Shown here: piece after piece, positions 1 through 11,922 of the stretch
How the letters are laid out: every line of letters begins with the position of its first letter
Numbering within the stretch: position 1 is the stretch's first letter
From: Amblyomma americanum
Lineage: Eukaryota > Arthropoda > Arachnida > Ixodida > Ixodidae
NCBI RefSeq assembly: GCF_052857255.1
Contig: NC_135497.1
Span: 196,264,006-196,328,005 of the forward strand
Length of the DNA stretch: 64,000 bases
Reading direction: 5' to 3'
The notes under the pieces: generated by a model
Databases searched by the model: none
The model's input: only the letters and a program-made list of their open reading frames with translations
What the model was told of the DNA's origin: nothing
Position numbers and translations under genes: made by a program

Positions 1-529
1 CCACGCAAACTGTTTCACGTCACAAGAGCGAGAAAATACTGTGCAAGATGCGCCGCGCGTAATTCGCCGGACCACAGTCCACGCAGGGGTGTTATGGAAC
101 GTCCTTTGTCCTGTTCCTTTTCTCTGCACTTATAGCGCCTTGTTCTGACACTGTTGACATTTTTCTGTCCGTTTTCTTTTAAATAAGTGTTCCTTTCTCC
201 GCTCTGTCGTTCTCCCCCGCTTTTCTTTCCGTTGTGTTTTTGTTTGTTTGTTTGTTTGAAGCAAGGCGTAATTTACTCCCGATTCAAACACATAGACTCT
301 AAATACGTATGCCTGCAGTTCACGTAGCGGCTGGACTTTTCTGAGATTTTCCGGCAACATCTTTCATTGTGTCGGGCGCTGCCGCCTCCTTTTTCACGTC
401 ACACGCGACGCCGCAAAGGAATGCAGTCTCAATCCTCGATCTCTCCAGCTTTCATCGGAAAACTCGCAGCGGGACGCGAGGGAAATGTCGCCGAGATGAA
501 GTGAAATATATCTGCGGCTTCGTACGCTA
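1..529. other. unassigned left edge
   Basis: I see no gene here. There is a short (TTTG)n run near 240-258 and only short, unrecognised open frames. Confidence 0.5.
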
Positions 530-653
530 TAAACACGAATGCGCCTACATGGGAGTAATAAGGGAGTAAGCTGTCCTCTAGAGCACTCCCTCTTATAAAA
601 GGGAGCGCGCTAGAGGACAGCTCACTCCCTTTTTACTCATTTCTGTTTAGTGC
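530..653. repeat. foldback (MITE-like) element, copy 1
   Basis: This is a near-perfect hairpin. The left arm carries AAGCTGTCCTCTAG and the right arm its complement CTAGAGGACAGCT, around a short TTATAA centre. The outer flanks (AAACACGAAT on the left, CTGTTTAGTG on the right) recur in the copy at 54741-54868, so the element is longer than the hairpin alone. It has no coding capacity. A non-autonomous foldback or MITE element is the likeliest reading; no target duplication was established. Confidence 0.6.
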
Positions 654-2479
654 GTATGGCTCCCAGTTCAGTGGCTGTTACGAGGCTTCACTGACGTCCT
701 CCTAGCGTACAGGGAATCAAATGGTGGACTCACAATGCTTCTGAACTAATCGGATCAGTTCTTGGCTTGACTTGTTAGCAAGCAAAAGCTCATTTTGGAG
801 GCAACCACCTTATGAAGTGGACCGGGAAGGAAAAGAAAAAACAAAAACAGAAAACTTCGCCCACAGCTCTGGAGATCCGCGGCTTCACGAACGCAAAAAC
901 ATTTCTGCTCCGTCATGCTGCCGGGAGCCGCGCCGCTCTCTCCCCAAAAGAATGAACTGCTCGTTCTTTTCGCGCCGGTCTCGGAGCAAACAGGCAGGCA
1001 AGCAGCGCGGCGAAAGAAGAGAGAAATGCCTTCGTGGCCTGCCCCGCACATCGGCTCGACAGCTGCACTGCAGGGGATACTCGGTCTTGAGCGGTGCGCG
1101 TGCTCGCCGGGGCACAATAGGCTGGCGTGGCAGCCGCTCCCCCACGCACGCTCCATTGTTGCGGTCCCCTGTGCTCTGTTTCTCTCTCGCGTAAGCGTTT
1201 TTCAAGGTTTCTGCTGGGCGCACGAGGACGGAATTGAGCAACAATCGCGGCTACCACGCGTTTCATTTGACGCTGATGGTGCGCGGCGTGTCTTCTGCTA
1301 TACTAACGCCAGCTCGTGCTTTGCGTGGCACGACGAGGCTTCAGCGCAACTGATCGCTGCAGCTTCGTTTTCTGCCGCTACAACGGTTTCGAGCAGGGGC
1401 GGCCACTGAAGAGAAGCGCCTGCCTGAAAATTAAGAGTGTACGGGCTGAGTTGCGCTGATTGTTTTCGTTGAATTCAGCGTATCTGCGTGAACAAACTGC
1501 TCTGGCGGCGCAATTTGAACGGGATTTCAGTGTATTCTGGCTTAACCGGATTCGAAACTTGATCGCGCCGCCTAGCTACAAGCACTTCTCAGGACGAGAT
1601 CATTGGTGTTTGTAACATTGGTATAACACTGTGGCGTGATTGTTAGAAACGATTGGCGCTCAACAGGGCCTACCGTAGCCAATGGAAAGTGCTGTCTACC
1701 TGCATGCACGGGCGCCCATCAGTTACAGCAGTGCGTGTGGCGTCTGTGGCATACGCGACGACGTCGGTGAGGAAGGCGCCCAATAGACGCGTCCACCCAC
1801 AGGCTTCCCGCTTTGCATCACAGTAGCTCACTCGCCGATGCATGACCATTTTTTTTTAACACAGGAAACGCTGTATGCCTAAACAGGTAGGTTTATCAGA
1901 TCAGATGCTACATTGTTGTAACAAAATCGCGACACATTTCACCTCTTCGTCCATCACCCGGCATAAAGGGGGGGAGGGGGGGGGGCATACGAATAGCGCC
2001 TGCACACGCGTTAACAGGTAGAGCTACAGCTTTGTCACAAATGTCCGCGTGAGCCCGTGGTGCTGGGCCGCAACGCTTTCATTGCCTTGAGCACGGATGA
2101 CTAGTGAGGCCATTGTCCCAGGCTCCTGTGGCCGGAAAAAAATGCGATTGTTTAGCCTTCGGAGTGTGGAGTGAGCGGTCGCCTCTGCCAGCGAGGATGG
2201 CGGAACAGAAATTGGCCGGTCGCCTCCTTGCATCTGAAGACGCCGCAAGCAGCGCCGTCCGACGGTGTGGCGTGCAAAGAACGTGTTTGCGTAAAAACCC
2301 GCTCTTGGGCAGCGTTGGCTGAAGACGCCCTGTATTGATCTGGGCGAATACACAAATGCGGGCACAAAGGAGGGAGGGGGCTGCTACTGGCCTACGGGCG
2401 CATCTGTAGCACTGTACATGCATTCTGGCAACTGCTGCTGAGTTCCGTCACTTCCACTTGTACGTCACATTGTGCGTGA
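654..2479. other. unassigned, partly GC-rich
   Basis: Overlapping open frames on both strands between about 755 and 1410 come from GC-rich sequence and have no recognisable domain. A G-rich run sits near 1968-1986. I see no splice-supported exon or mobile-element motif. Confidence 0.4.
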
Positions 2480-2575
2480 GAGCGCAAAGTGAACAAGGGG
2501 CGGGAGGGAAGCCTCAGTTAGGCTAGCCGACGTTTCGACAAGAGGACTTGTCTTTGCCTGGCCAAGTGCGGTCAC
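2480..2575 (-). repeat. inverted-repeat arm with hammerhead-like hairpin
   Basis: On the minus strand, 2552-2531 reads GACAAG, TCCT, CTTGTC, GAAAC: a six-pair stem with a four-base loop followed by GAAAC. About 90 bp around it matches 3900-3995 in opposite orientation, including the purine-rich flank GGGAGGGAAG. A stem followed by GAAA is what hammerhead ribozymes in Penelope-like element repeats look like, but the expected CUGANGA box is not intact here. Confidence 0.5.
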
Positions 2576-3899
2576 CATTGGCAACGGTTGTATCCTCGCC
2601 TGACCCAACCTACATTATAATGCACATTTGTCTTTAACGTAAATTTGAGAAAAAACATCACTTCCGGGGCTTAAGTGTTAATGGAAGTCAGAGAGTACTC
2701 ACTGTGCTCCCGTGTAGTCAGCTTTGCAAGAACTGTGTAGCGTAGATGAAAGATCAGAGCAGCCTTCTTAGTTGGCTGCTTTGCATAAATCACATTTATG
2801 CTCCCAGTAGCCAGATAGCTCCTAAGTTTTTCGTGCTTTACCATGAGATTGTTTGTTTTTTTACTTAAGCATTAGGCCGTGCGTTTATTTAACTAATGTT
2901 ACGCCATAAGAGGTTGATGCATGTTTCTTTAGTCACAGAGCTCCGTATCAGAGAGAGCATGGACAAATCTCGTACAGGAAGAACTGTTGGACCTGCGTCC
3001 GCAAAAATTGTTTTGTACATTGATGGGAACGCCCAGGCTTGGGAAATGAAACGTATTTACTCGATACTAACGCGTATCTTTTTTCCGCAAACCTCGTCTA
3101 AAAATGCAGTGCGCGTTATCGAGTACAGAAATGAAACTACGCCAGCAACGTTCTATTGCCATCCGAATCACGAAATGGCGCCTTACTTCTTGTGCGTCGA
3201 TGCAGTAAAATCTTGCTAATTCGACCCCTTTAATTCGAAAATCCGCATAATTCCAACATCCGGCGCAGTCTTGGCCTGCGCCCATGTATGTCTATGGCGT
3301 CGTGCACTCGCTAATTTGGACTGTACATGTCTCGCACCGGTTAATTCGAATAGGGAGGCCGCGTCCAGGTACCGCTCCATGGCACGGCAAACGATAGTCA
3401 GAATAGCTCCACTCAAACCAGAATTGCATGCTGCAGAATTGACCACGCACCTCTGACTTGCGTGCAACGGAAGGCATGGCGAAAAACGAAATACCCTCCA
3501 AGAACAGTACTACCGCTTAGTTTCGGTTTCGCTTTCTTGGGCTTCGCGCCAGCCCCCGGCGACGGCGGCTATCGTCCTCGCATCAACCGGCCAGCCGAAC
3601 ACAAATGCAAGAAAATATGGTGTGCGTTACAGTTGAAGGCATTGCATTTTTTTTACCGTGAAATACGGGTGCACGTTACAATCGAGGGTGCATTAGAATC
3701 GAACAAGTGCAGTATTTGAATTACCGCTAACAACCCGAAATTTCGCTCGGTCTGACGGGGTCCCTCACTCCGAGGATCAGTAGGGATCGAGACGGGAGCT
3801 GAGGAGGTTGAGGGTGTGGTGTGGGGAGGGTGGTAAGGTGTTTTGTCTCGCCCACTCACCCCCTCCCAAACCGGTCCTTCCTCATCGGAGTGAGGAGCA
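2576..3899. other. spacer between inverted arms; AATTCG-rich repeat-like DNA
   Basis: Between about 3215 and 3720 the motif TAATTCGA or close variants recurs, with text such as GTGCACGTTACAATCGAGGG. This resembles degraded non-coding DNA-transposon sequence (pogo/Tigger style), but I cannot prove it. The 107-residue open frame at 2896-3219 has no recognised domain. Confidence 0.3.
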
Positions 3900-3995
3900 T
3901 GTACTTGCCCAGACAAAGACAAGTCTTCTTGTCGAAACGGTTGTTGGCGGAGTGAGACTTCCCTCTCGCCTCTTGTTCATTTTGTGCTGTCATGA
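3900..3995 (+). repeat. inverted-repeat arm with hammerhead-like hairpin
   Basis: Positions 3918-3938 read GACAAG, TCTT, CTTGTC, GAAAC, the same stem and GAAAC trailer as the arm at 2480-2575 but on the + strand. The stem is preserved although the loop differs (TCTT against TCCT), which fits selection or recent shared ancestry of a structured RNA. The downstream pyrimidine and purine flanks also match. Confidence 0.5.
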
Positions 3996-5436
3996 ATTCC
4001 ATCTTCCCTGCTTCAGTTAGCTCATGTCATTCAATAACCAGCACGCCGTTTTCGAGTAACTTTATGGCCAGGCATGACGCTTTTGGCTGACCGATGTTAC
4101 TGCGCAAAACTCGTCACTTTTCGTAATAGCCACTGCTACCTCGCTTCTGATTTCGTCGAGATAAGTGTTCCTTTCGTCAGAGACTTCAAACCGATGTGAA
4201 GCGTCGCTGTAGGCCAGGTAGAGTGTGTGCAAGACTTCATGAACAAAGTGCAGAAGCTGTATAGCAAGACCACTTGTATCACTCTCTTGATATTTTTTAG
4301 GGAAAGGAAGCTCGTTCGGCCATGCAAGGTTGGCGCGGCGAGGAGTGGCAGCAAAAGTTTTCCGCCAAGTAAACAGTTCGGGATACCTTTCGCTGCCCGG
4401 ATAGTCGCGAGGGCCTCAGGATCAAGGCTCTTTACTCACCACTTTTCCACGCGCTAGCAGGCAATGAAAAAACTGACTGGCCCATGGCTCATTTGACAGA
4501 GCGCCAGGCTAGGTATCTTAAAGTCGGAGGTTTCGTTTGCCTGCTCAACCAGCTTTGCATGGTTCTCTATGTTTTACCACCTGATGACCGGTGTTGGGCT
4601 ATTTTTTTCGGGTTGTGTTCGGAGAGCTTGACTGAAATCCCCACGTAAGCACTCCGGGCTCATGTTTTGCTTTTTTATGCCCCCATTCCCACGAGCACTT
4701 TATTCAAAATCAGCAGCGGCAGTAATCAGCAGTCAGGCACTTTCATTTCCTCCGGAACTTTCCGCCGTAACGGCTCATCATCTTTAGTCAGTGCCAATAC
4801 ACCGGTTGGCGCTTGTCTCGCTGGGACGCGATATCACCTCGACGGCCCATGCAGCTCCGCCCTCCCTCTTTTCCCCCGAGAACCCCGCATGTCGTAATGA
4901 GCGCGTATTTTTGTACTTTTTTTTCCTCCCTTGCGCGAGCCTTTATCTTTCTTCCTTTCGTCCGTTTTCAGCTCTTCCGGGGCAGAGCAACAAACTGGAC
5001 ACCTGCATGCTGCTTAACCTTCCTGCCTGCTAGTTGTTATCTCTCTGACCTCGTCCCTACCCCTTCCATTCGCTCCATGTGCCTCGCAGAAAAAGCGGCA
5101 GCTGCGGCTCGTGTATGAAAACACATCTATACGTGGCCTCTATAATAGGTGGCCTGCCATCTGGCCAACCTTCGGTGAATTCACTTGTTTGTCACCGAGC
5201 ACGTCTCCTTAAAGACAGACGACTCGCAATAAGTCCTCTCTAAAGTACAATGCATAGTTCGAAAGAACAGTAATCATTCTCGCTGCGTTCGGATATCGCG
5301 TCGATTATTCCTTCTTCTGCCAGGGGTTGTGTACAAGAATACTTCTGATTCCATGCTATAGTCTCCAGGAGCTCCGGAACTTTTTGTTTTTCAGAGTGAG
5401 GGCAAGACTTCAGGTTTCTCTTTGTTATGTTTATAA
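3996..5436. other. unassigned
   Basis: I see no recognisable gene or element. Open frames at 4791-5118 are pyrimidine-rich and overlap in different frames. Confidence 0.4.
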
Positions 5437-5487
<51 letters not shown>

Positions 5488-5488
5488 T
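5437..5488. repeat. (ATT)n microsatellite
   Basis: About 17 uninterrupted copies of ATT. Confidence 0.95.
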
Positions 5489-8430
5489 TAATGCTGAAAT
5501 TATTTTTCTTTGTATTGTTCTCATTTTGCACTTTTCAAAGATGTATTTTGTAAGTGAATATAACAGCTAAACTTAATTGGGCAGTTACAAAGATGTACAC
5601 ACGAGGAGTGATCAACTGCATTAAAATGTTTGGGTACAGGCTGTTTCAGTTCCGCTAATCATGCCCATGAAAGAAGTCAGTCATTCAGTGACTTCTCATG
5701 AGGGACATGACTGGTCCCACGACGGACATGACACGACTGCCACGAAGCCTGCTAGCCCAGCCCCAATGTGCTTAATTTACATTAATAACATCCTAGAATT
5801 AAAGCATTTGTCAAAAATCTGGTCGAGTGCAAGCAGTTGGAGGAATGTTGGGGGGGGGGGGGGGGGAGGGGCGACCACCAGTGCAGAACAACATTTAAAA
5901 GCAAGATTTTGATACGCATCGGGAGAATGGACCATTCCCATCAATATGCTCATAACAGTATATCAAAGTATTCTACACCTGCATAACAATTAAAAGTGAC
6001 GTGCAAGAAAGCTGGAATTGTTTTTTAGTGATAGTTCTTTATTGAAAGGGCTCCGCTTTCAGTTGAGGGACACTTAAAGCTCTTATCGACCGCATGATTT
6101 CAGCATTGATGCGTAGCCGTAATGGGTAACTGCCGAAGTTAAAGCTTGGCCAGCCTTAAAAACATCGCAGCAGCTGTTGTGAGGGAATACCAGCGCTGCA
6201 TACCTGTTCGACTGTCTTGCAGTCTGAGAACAGCACATCTGTTGGAAGGGAGTAGTTAAGGCATAATAACGCCTTCGCTTGCTGCAAAAGAAACATCGCG
6301 CTATCAGAATAAAGGCACGCGGTGCGTTTAAGGTAGCTCAGTTTGGAACTTAGAAGGAGGCAAAGACCGGGCCAGGCTGCAGAGAAGGGCAGTGGGGATG
6401 AAATAGTTCAGACTCGAAGAGCACCCGTTTTTCCAGATATTTGAAGTCAAACCTCTCAGCCGAAAAGGCCGAAAAACTTTTAAGGAAATCATCAAAAGCG
6501 CCGCTGCGTTAGTCACGCGTTATTTCAGCTAGAGCTACCTGCTTGAGCTTAACGGGGACTTTGTAACTTCGTTTTAGCGAGTTCAAGCAGCAGGAACTGT
6601 CCCAGAAATGTGGAGGACAGCAGACTGCTATGTCGTTGAAAATGTGCGCCGATATGTTTCATTGGTCGTACTGCATCTCGCGTTGCTGGACATTACTCCC
6701 CCTCCGCAGGGACGTCGATAGTCAGCGAGGCGTGTGGGCTTCGCGATGCGACCTAACGGACCCGAGCACATGAGGTTTGGAATCCAGTCGTGCAATAGGA
6801 CGTGTTTGTGTAAGCCGCTTTAATGCGAAAACATTATATAGCTCACCGGTTACGAAACCCGGCGTCGGAGTTGACCAGCAGCAGCAGTGGTCCCAGAAGG
6901 CTTAGATGGCGTCGCCGTGGTATCAGAAAAATTTCTGCCGAAGGTGCGGGGAATGGAACCCAGCTAGGACTTTCGGACTGCGAGTCGAGCACGCAATCCA
7001 TAGGTCACAGGATTGCGTTGCTCCTTGGCGATCAAAGGTCAACCTAGTATATGCGTCGCCTTGCAACTATATGCTAATGAGTAGGTGCGTCAATAGAAAG
7101 GAAAGGACAAAAATAAAATAAATAAATAAAGGGCATAAAAATAAAAACAATGCTTTCGCACTGAAAGCACATAAGTAGCCTTTAGCGCCCTCCGCAATTT
7201 TCCAGACTACTTCGCCAGGCTGGCAACGCGAGGTACAATCGGCTTCGATACCTCCGTACATTCTGCTTATTTTCTTTATCCGCTTTCCCCCCCTCGCTTT
7301 TCTCTGCCCAGTTCCGTGCTTCCCTATAGTTATGGCTTCCGGAGTTTATGCTCGGAACACTTACGGCACGAGCAGTGAATTTCCGCCTTCATTGCAACGC
7401 ACACTCGGTGGGTGTATGCCCAGGCGGAAAAATCAGGCGATCTCTTTCGGAAGCTTGAAAGCCAATCGCCTCGACAGCACTGGTCGTATACCCTTATCAC
7501 ATGCGAACCTGCCTGTATAGCCGAGCACCTGCTTGTACAGCTGGCTGCGCTGCCGTCGAGGGCTACGAATCTTTTCAACACGCTGTCGCGTTGCTCTTAG
7601 TGACAGCAACCAGCCGCAAAGGCGGTGCTATCGGTTTCGATCAGATCGATGTGATGGCAGGCGTTGCGTAAGCTTCATTTACGCTGCACTCAGGTTGTTT
7701 CTGATTCCTATACACGCGTGTCAGTGGTCGGGGAAGTGACCCGTCTATTGAGGAGACGCCTTTTCATCATCGTCCCGTGCCCGGTGATCATCTATTAACA
7801 TTTATACCGTTGCAGTCCTTCACTGAAGCTGCGCGTCCGCTGTAGCGTCGGGCAGACGCATCGGTTTGCACAACCGAAGTGATCAGCCGCCGCGTGCGGA
7901 GCTCCTGGTTGACCGCCAGGTGGTCCCTCGAGACGACAGCGTAAGCTGTGCAGAAGGCTGCTCTTGCGTGACGCGCCCTCCGGAACAAAAGGGCCTAATT
8001 GAATCGAGGGAAGGGGCAACCGCTCGTGAGAAGCAGCAACGGTGCACACGCCGAACCCGCAGTGAACGGTGTTCACTCCCTGCTTATCGCCTTCTCACCC
8101 GCAGACAAAAGAGCGGGAAAACAAGCGTTGGGAGTCCTTGCTGGAGCCTGCCGCGTATGCCTTCCTTGTTGTTCTGGAATACTCTTGGTTCGAGAAGTTT
8201 TTCGGATCGAATATTCGGGCGACAAGTTGGTGGCGCCGAACAAACGAGAACGAAAACGAGGCGCAGAATTTCGAGTTGTTCGGCGATCAGTGCTCATTCT
8301 TCTCGAGCTCTGGACCCAGCTCTTGCTCACGACGCAGCGCACGAACAACCGGCACAGCGCGAAGCGCCCTCAGATCAGCGTCTACGCAATCTCAAACTGT
8401 CGCACGCCCTGTGAGCGCTCGCGCCGCTGG
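5489..8430. other. unassigned; G-run and possible LTR-leader fragment
   Basis: A G-run lies at 5850-5866. Overlapping open frames between 7866 and 8535 are GC-rich and unrecognised. At 8228-8241 the sequence TGGTGGCGCCGAAC resembles a retroelement primer-binding site, but I could not find a matching LTR beside it. Nothing else is supportable. Confidence 0.35.
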
Positions 8431-8438
8431 CGTAAACC

Positions 8439-8615
8439 ATGGCTACGCAGACACTGCTTTGTCGATACCTTGGGGTTTCAACGTATAATCTCAACCCTTC
8501 GATGCAGCGGGATAAATTTAGGCGTTATTCGCTAAATCAAGGAACATTCAAAACGTCAAATATTTTTATGCCTCTTGACGACTATTCTACGGTGGGAATA
8601 CAGACCATCGTTTAA
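8439..8615 (+). CDS. 58-codon open frame with strong Kozak context, unknown
   Basis: The start codon sits in AACCATGG, a strong initiation context, and the frame runs 58 residues to a TAA. No domain is recognised. It follows the primer-binding-like motif at 8228, so it could be the start of a decayed retroelement gag or simply chance. It may not be a gene. Confidence 0.12.
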   Translation: MATQTLLCRYLGVSTYNLNPSMQRDKFRRYSLNQGTFKTSNIFMPLDDYSTVGIQTIV

Positions 8616-8647
8616 ACACAGAAAAGAAAAAAGGAACATCGTTTGAC

Positions 8648-8671
8648 GCTGCTGCTGCTGCTGCTGCTGCA
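8648..8671. repeat. (CTG)n microsatellite
   Basis: About eight CTG repeats followed by an A-run; related CTGCAGA text continues to about 8720. Confidence 0.85.
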
Positions 8672-9116
8672 AAAAAAAAAAGAAGACTGCAGAAAGACTG
8701 CTGCAGATGACTGCTGCAGAAAGAAGAAAAACAAATCTGTTTTGTTTCTACGGTGCCGTACGAACTCCGTCACGGCGGCTGCTGTCATCCGTTATATTCC
8801 GTTTGATATTTTTCTAGAAAATCATTAATAAATTGGGCACGCGTGCAATCATAAACAGCGCTGTCAATTCTGACAAGAGTGAAACAAACACTTCTGGGTT
8901 TCAGTTCTTGTGGAACATAATCGATATTATCGAGTGATTAGCTGGGAGAATCGGGAACGAGATGCAGAGAAAATAGTATGATAGCCGCCAAAGAAGGCAG
9001 TCTGTATCTAGTGAGTGAAAAACTTTTATTGAACATTTGCGTAGTTCGGCGGCAGCAGGATCCGCGTCGTCTTCATATCAGGCGATCCCGGATCCCGTCT
9101 TCGCAAGGTCGGGCCC

Positions 9117-9568
9117 TCATTCCAGGGCTCCGCTGAGCCGCGCTGCCTCGTAAGCGTGCTGCACCAGGGTCCTTTGGACCGTGAGCTCGCTGCTGACGAG
9201 CCGGCTCTCCCATTGCTCCGCAATTGTGTGTTTGTGTTGGTGGAATTTTATGTTTCGCTCACACTCCCATGTGATGTGGTACAGCATTGGTACCGCCCCG
9301 CACCACGGGCATGTGGCTCTGTATTGTGTCGGAAACATCTTGTTTAGTATGTGTAAATTTGGAAAAATATCCGTCTGCAGTCTGCGCCACCCGGTAGCCT
9401 CTTCCTTTGTTAGTGCCTTGTGTGGCGGAGGATATTTATACCTTAAGCCCCTGTATAGGGCCAGGTGCTCTGCATACCCCCCGTCGCAGGCTCGGGTGCA
9501 AAAGTCGTCCGGTAATCCCGCTCGGAAACTCATCGCTCGAGCATGGCCGTCCGCTCTTTCTTTCCCTT
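9117..9568 (-). pseudogene. LINE C-terminal CCHC-like segment
   Basis: This segment continues the element after the A-run frameshift. It contains CPWCG, then a His seven residues on and WEC (spacing C-x2-C-x7-H-x4-C), the zinc-binding motif typical of C-termini of RNase H-bearing LINEs. The stop codon is at 9117-9119, about 100 bp before the element's 3' end. Confidence 0.8.
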
Positions 9569-10600
9569 AATACCTGCATGTCCGGGTATCCAAACCAGGC
9601 TGTGTATGTGTTTTGTGTCTGAGACACGCGCTTTTCTGAGTATGTTCATGGCTGCGGCACCTATCCTTCCCCTAGTGTAGTTCCTACATGCCTCTTTCGA
9701 GTCTGTAAGTATGTTTAGAGATTTGTTTCCCTGGGAGCCGCAAGCGACCGCTAGAGCTATGGCAACCTCCTCGGCTTCTGTTGCGTCCGCAGCCTCTGCC
9801 GCTGCGCAGGTGATCAGTTCTCCCTGGTGGTCGACTACTACAGCCGCGGCCGTGCGCTTCCTATCCAGGTACAGCGCCGCGTCCGTGAAGACCGTGTTTT
9901 CCAGATTGGCTAAGCCTCGCTCGATATACTCGGCTCTTGCTTTCCGTCTTCCTTCGTGCAGGTTCGGATCCATGTTCCTGGGCAGGGGTGCGACCCGAAT
10001 GGCTTTTCTAATTCCATCCGGGACGTCCCTGTACCTGTCAAGGCGCTCTTGTGTTTCCACCCCTATTCTTTTCAGCAGTTCCCGGCCTGTTGGCGTGCCT
10101 CGGAGTCTCGTATACTGTGCCCTGATTTGGGCCTCCCTCAGCTCTTGGAAGGTGTTACTAATCCCTAGCTGGAGTAGTTTCTCGTTCGGTGTGTTCCTAG
10201 GTAGATGCAGGGCGGTCTTATATGCCTTCCTTAATATTACATCTATCTGTTCCATGCCGGCTTTGGTTGGTACCTGGTAGGGCAGTGAATAGGTGACTCG
10301 GCTGACTATCAGGCTGCTCACGAGTCTGAGCGTGTCTTCCTCTTTCATGCCGTACCGCCTATGCGAGACTCTACTGATCATTCTTCCTACCTGCTCTGCT
10401 GCTTTACTTATTAGGCTGATGGTGTGGCTGCATTTCCTGCTTCTTTGCAGCCACATACCTAGCACCCTTATCATGTCTTTCTCTGGGATCCTCTGCCCTT
10501 CCAGGTAGACTTCCAGCTCCGCTTTAGTGGGATGTCTTCCGACTCTCAGCAGCTCCGATTTCTCGGTTGAGCATCTGAGGCCTCTTCTCTGGTGTACTTC
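9530..10600 (-). pseudogene. LINE RT thumb region and RNase H
   Basis: After the frameshift the frame opens at STEKSELLRVG (RT motif D/E region) and continues through a connection region rich in Arg and Leu. It then enters an RNase H domain: FTDAAL (first Asp), a Glu in AEEVAIALA, LTDSKEA (Asp) and WIPGHAGIKG (His). The domain order and all four acidic/His elements are present. The frame closes early because of an extra base in an A-run near 9550. Reading one base over gives ERADGHARAMSF, which joins the next segment. Confidence 0.85.
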
Positions 10601-11106
10601 TCCGCGCACGCGGCTGCTTCCTGTAGTCTGTCCTCCTTCTCCCCCAGAGAGCCCTGGGTGACCCATACCGTGACGTCGTCGGCATACATCGCGTGTTTTA
10701 TCCCTGGTATCCTCTCGAGTTGCCGCGCAAGCCCGATCATCGCAACGTTGAATAATATCGGTGAGATGACCGATCCCTGGGGAGTGCCCTTGCATGGTGT
10801 GCCGAAAGGGTCGCTTCTAAGGTCTCCAAGCCCGACTGTCGCAGTTCTATCGCTTAAGAAGGCCCTCACATATTTATGGACTCTTCTTCCGCAGTTGGTG
10901 TTATTGATTCCCTTCATGATGGCGTTGTGGCTGACGTTGTCGAAGGCCCCCTTTATATCGAGGGCCATGACCACGTTTTCCCCTGCTTTTGGCATCGTGG
11001 CTAGAACCTCCTCCTTAAGCTGTATTAGGATGTCTTGGGTGGACAGGTTCGCTCTAAAACCGTACATGCTATCCGGGTATAACCTAGAAACGTTGGAAGT
11101 CTGCAT
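10546..11106 (-). pseudogene. LINE reverse transcriptase, N-terminal part
   Basis: The open frame contains consecutive RT motifs: an ALDIKGAFDNV box (motif A, first catalytic Asp), GTPQGSVISPILFN (motif B) and YADDVTVW (motif C, catalytic Asp pair). The region ahead of motif A includes YGFRANLSTQD, the usual LINE finger motif. After about residue 170 the frame leaves the protein, and the true continuation lies in another frame from about 10595, marking a single-base indel. Confidence 0.85.
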
Positions 11107-11118
11107 GTCTGCCCGTAA

Positions 11119-11922
11119 TTGAGAAAGTTGGTTTATTATGCTGATTTTCCAACCGCCAGTATACCTTGCTAATTGCTAGTGCCCAGACGGCTCACGAATT
11201 TTCCTGGTATTAACACCGGTGCACATGCCAGTTTCTTATGCCCAAAAATTCTGGACAAAAGCATTTTTGAACGAGATAGAGTTAATGAACGTAATTTTTT
11301 TCATATATTGTAAGATTTCCCTATAACAATCAATATATCCGAAGGGCTCCCATCGACAGGCTTGCATTTTTTTTTTGGTATTAACGCTTCTGCTATCGTC
11401 AAAGGCGTTCCCTGTTGGTTTTTTATGGCAGCCCTAAATGCTAGATGCGAGCGATGGAAAAACTTTCAAAGAAATATTTTGCTACACGTTGCAAGAATGG
11501 ACCATTACCTTCAATATTTCCATAACAGTGCGTTACAATTTTGCAGTGTTCAAATTTTGTGTACAAGAATGCTGCACATGTCACGGCGTCTTATAATTGG
11601 ACTCGATGGAAATTAGCGATTGCTGTGGCTGAGGCATGTGGAGTTATCACTTTCCAGTGCCGCCCGCATCGAAAGCGGAATGTATAGATAACTTCCAGAT
11701 ACGCAACGCTTTCCGGAACTTTCTTCTTTGAAGGAAGCAAAATTATAGTGATTTCCCGCACAAAAATTCCTTGCTTCGGGCCGGAGGTCCCCCCCCCCCC
11801 CCTCTCCCCCTCCCTCTATTCTATCACCAATAATTCCTTGATAGAACCTTATACAACAACGTCACCGAAAAGCCGCTGTATTCCACCCTGGGTCCTACGT
11901 CATCGCACCCCGAAAACACAAC
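11119..11922. other. unassigned
   Basis: AT-rich sequence with a C-run near 11790-11803. No gene or element recognised. Confidence 0.4.

Larger units (their letters stand above)
9008..11118 (-). mobile_element. 5'-truncated LINE with RT and RNase H
   Basis: This is a non-LTR retrotransposon on the minus strand. It keeps the reverse transcriptase palm, thumb region, an RNase H domain and a C-terminal CCHC-like motif, in that order. The endonuclease and ORF1 are missing, so the copy is 5'-truncated, the usual result of target-primed reverse transcription. An AATAAA lies on the minus strand close to the 3' end, near 9030. RT followed by RNase H and then CCHC fits the I/R1/LOA-like lineages. At least two frameshifts make it a fossil. 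Target duplications were not found. Confidence 0.85.

Noticed and set aside
755..1409. Cluster of overlapping open frames as a host exon
   Set aside because: Frames exist on both strands in several phases, without domain, splice context or codon bias; GC-rich composition explains them.
9711..10280. 189-codon + strand frame
   Set aside because: It lies antisense to the LINE RNase H/RT region, which has clear catalytic motifs on the other strand.
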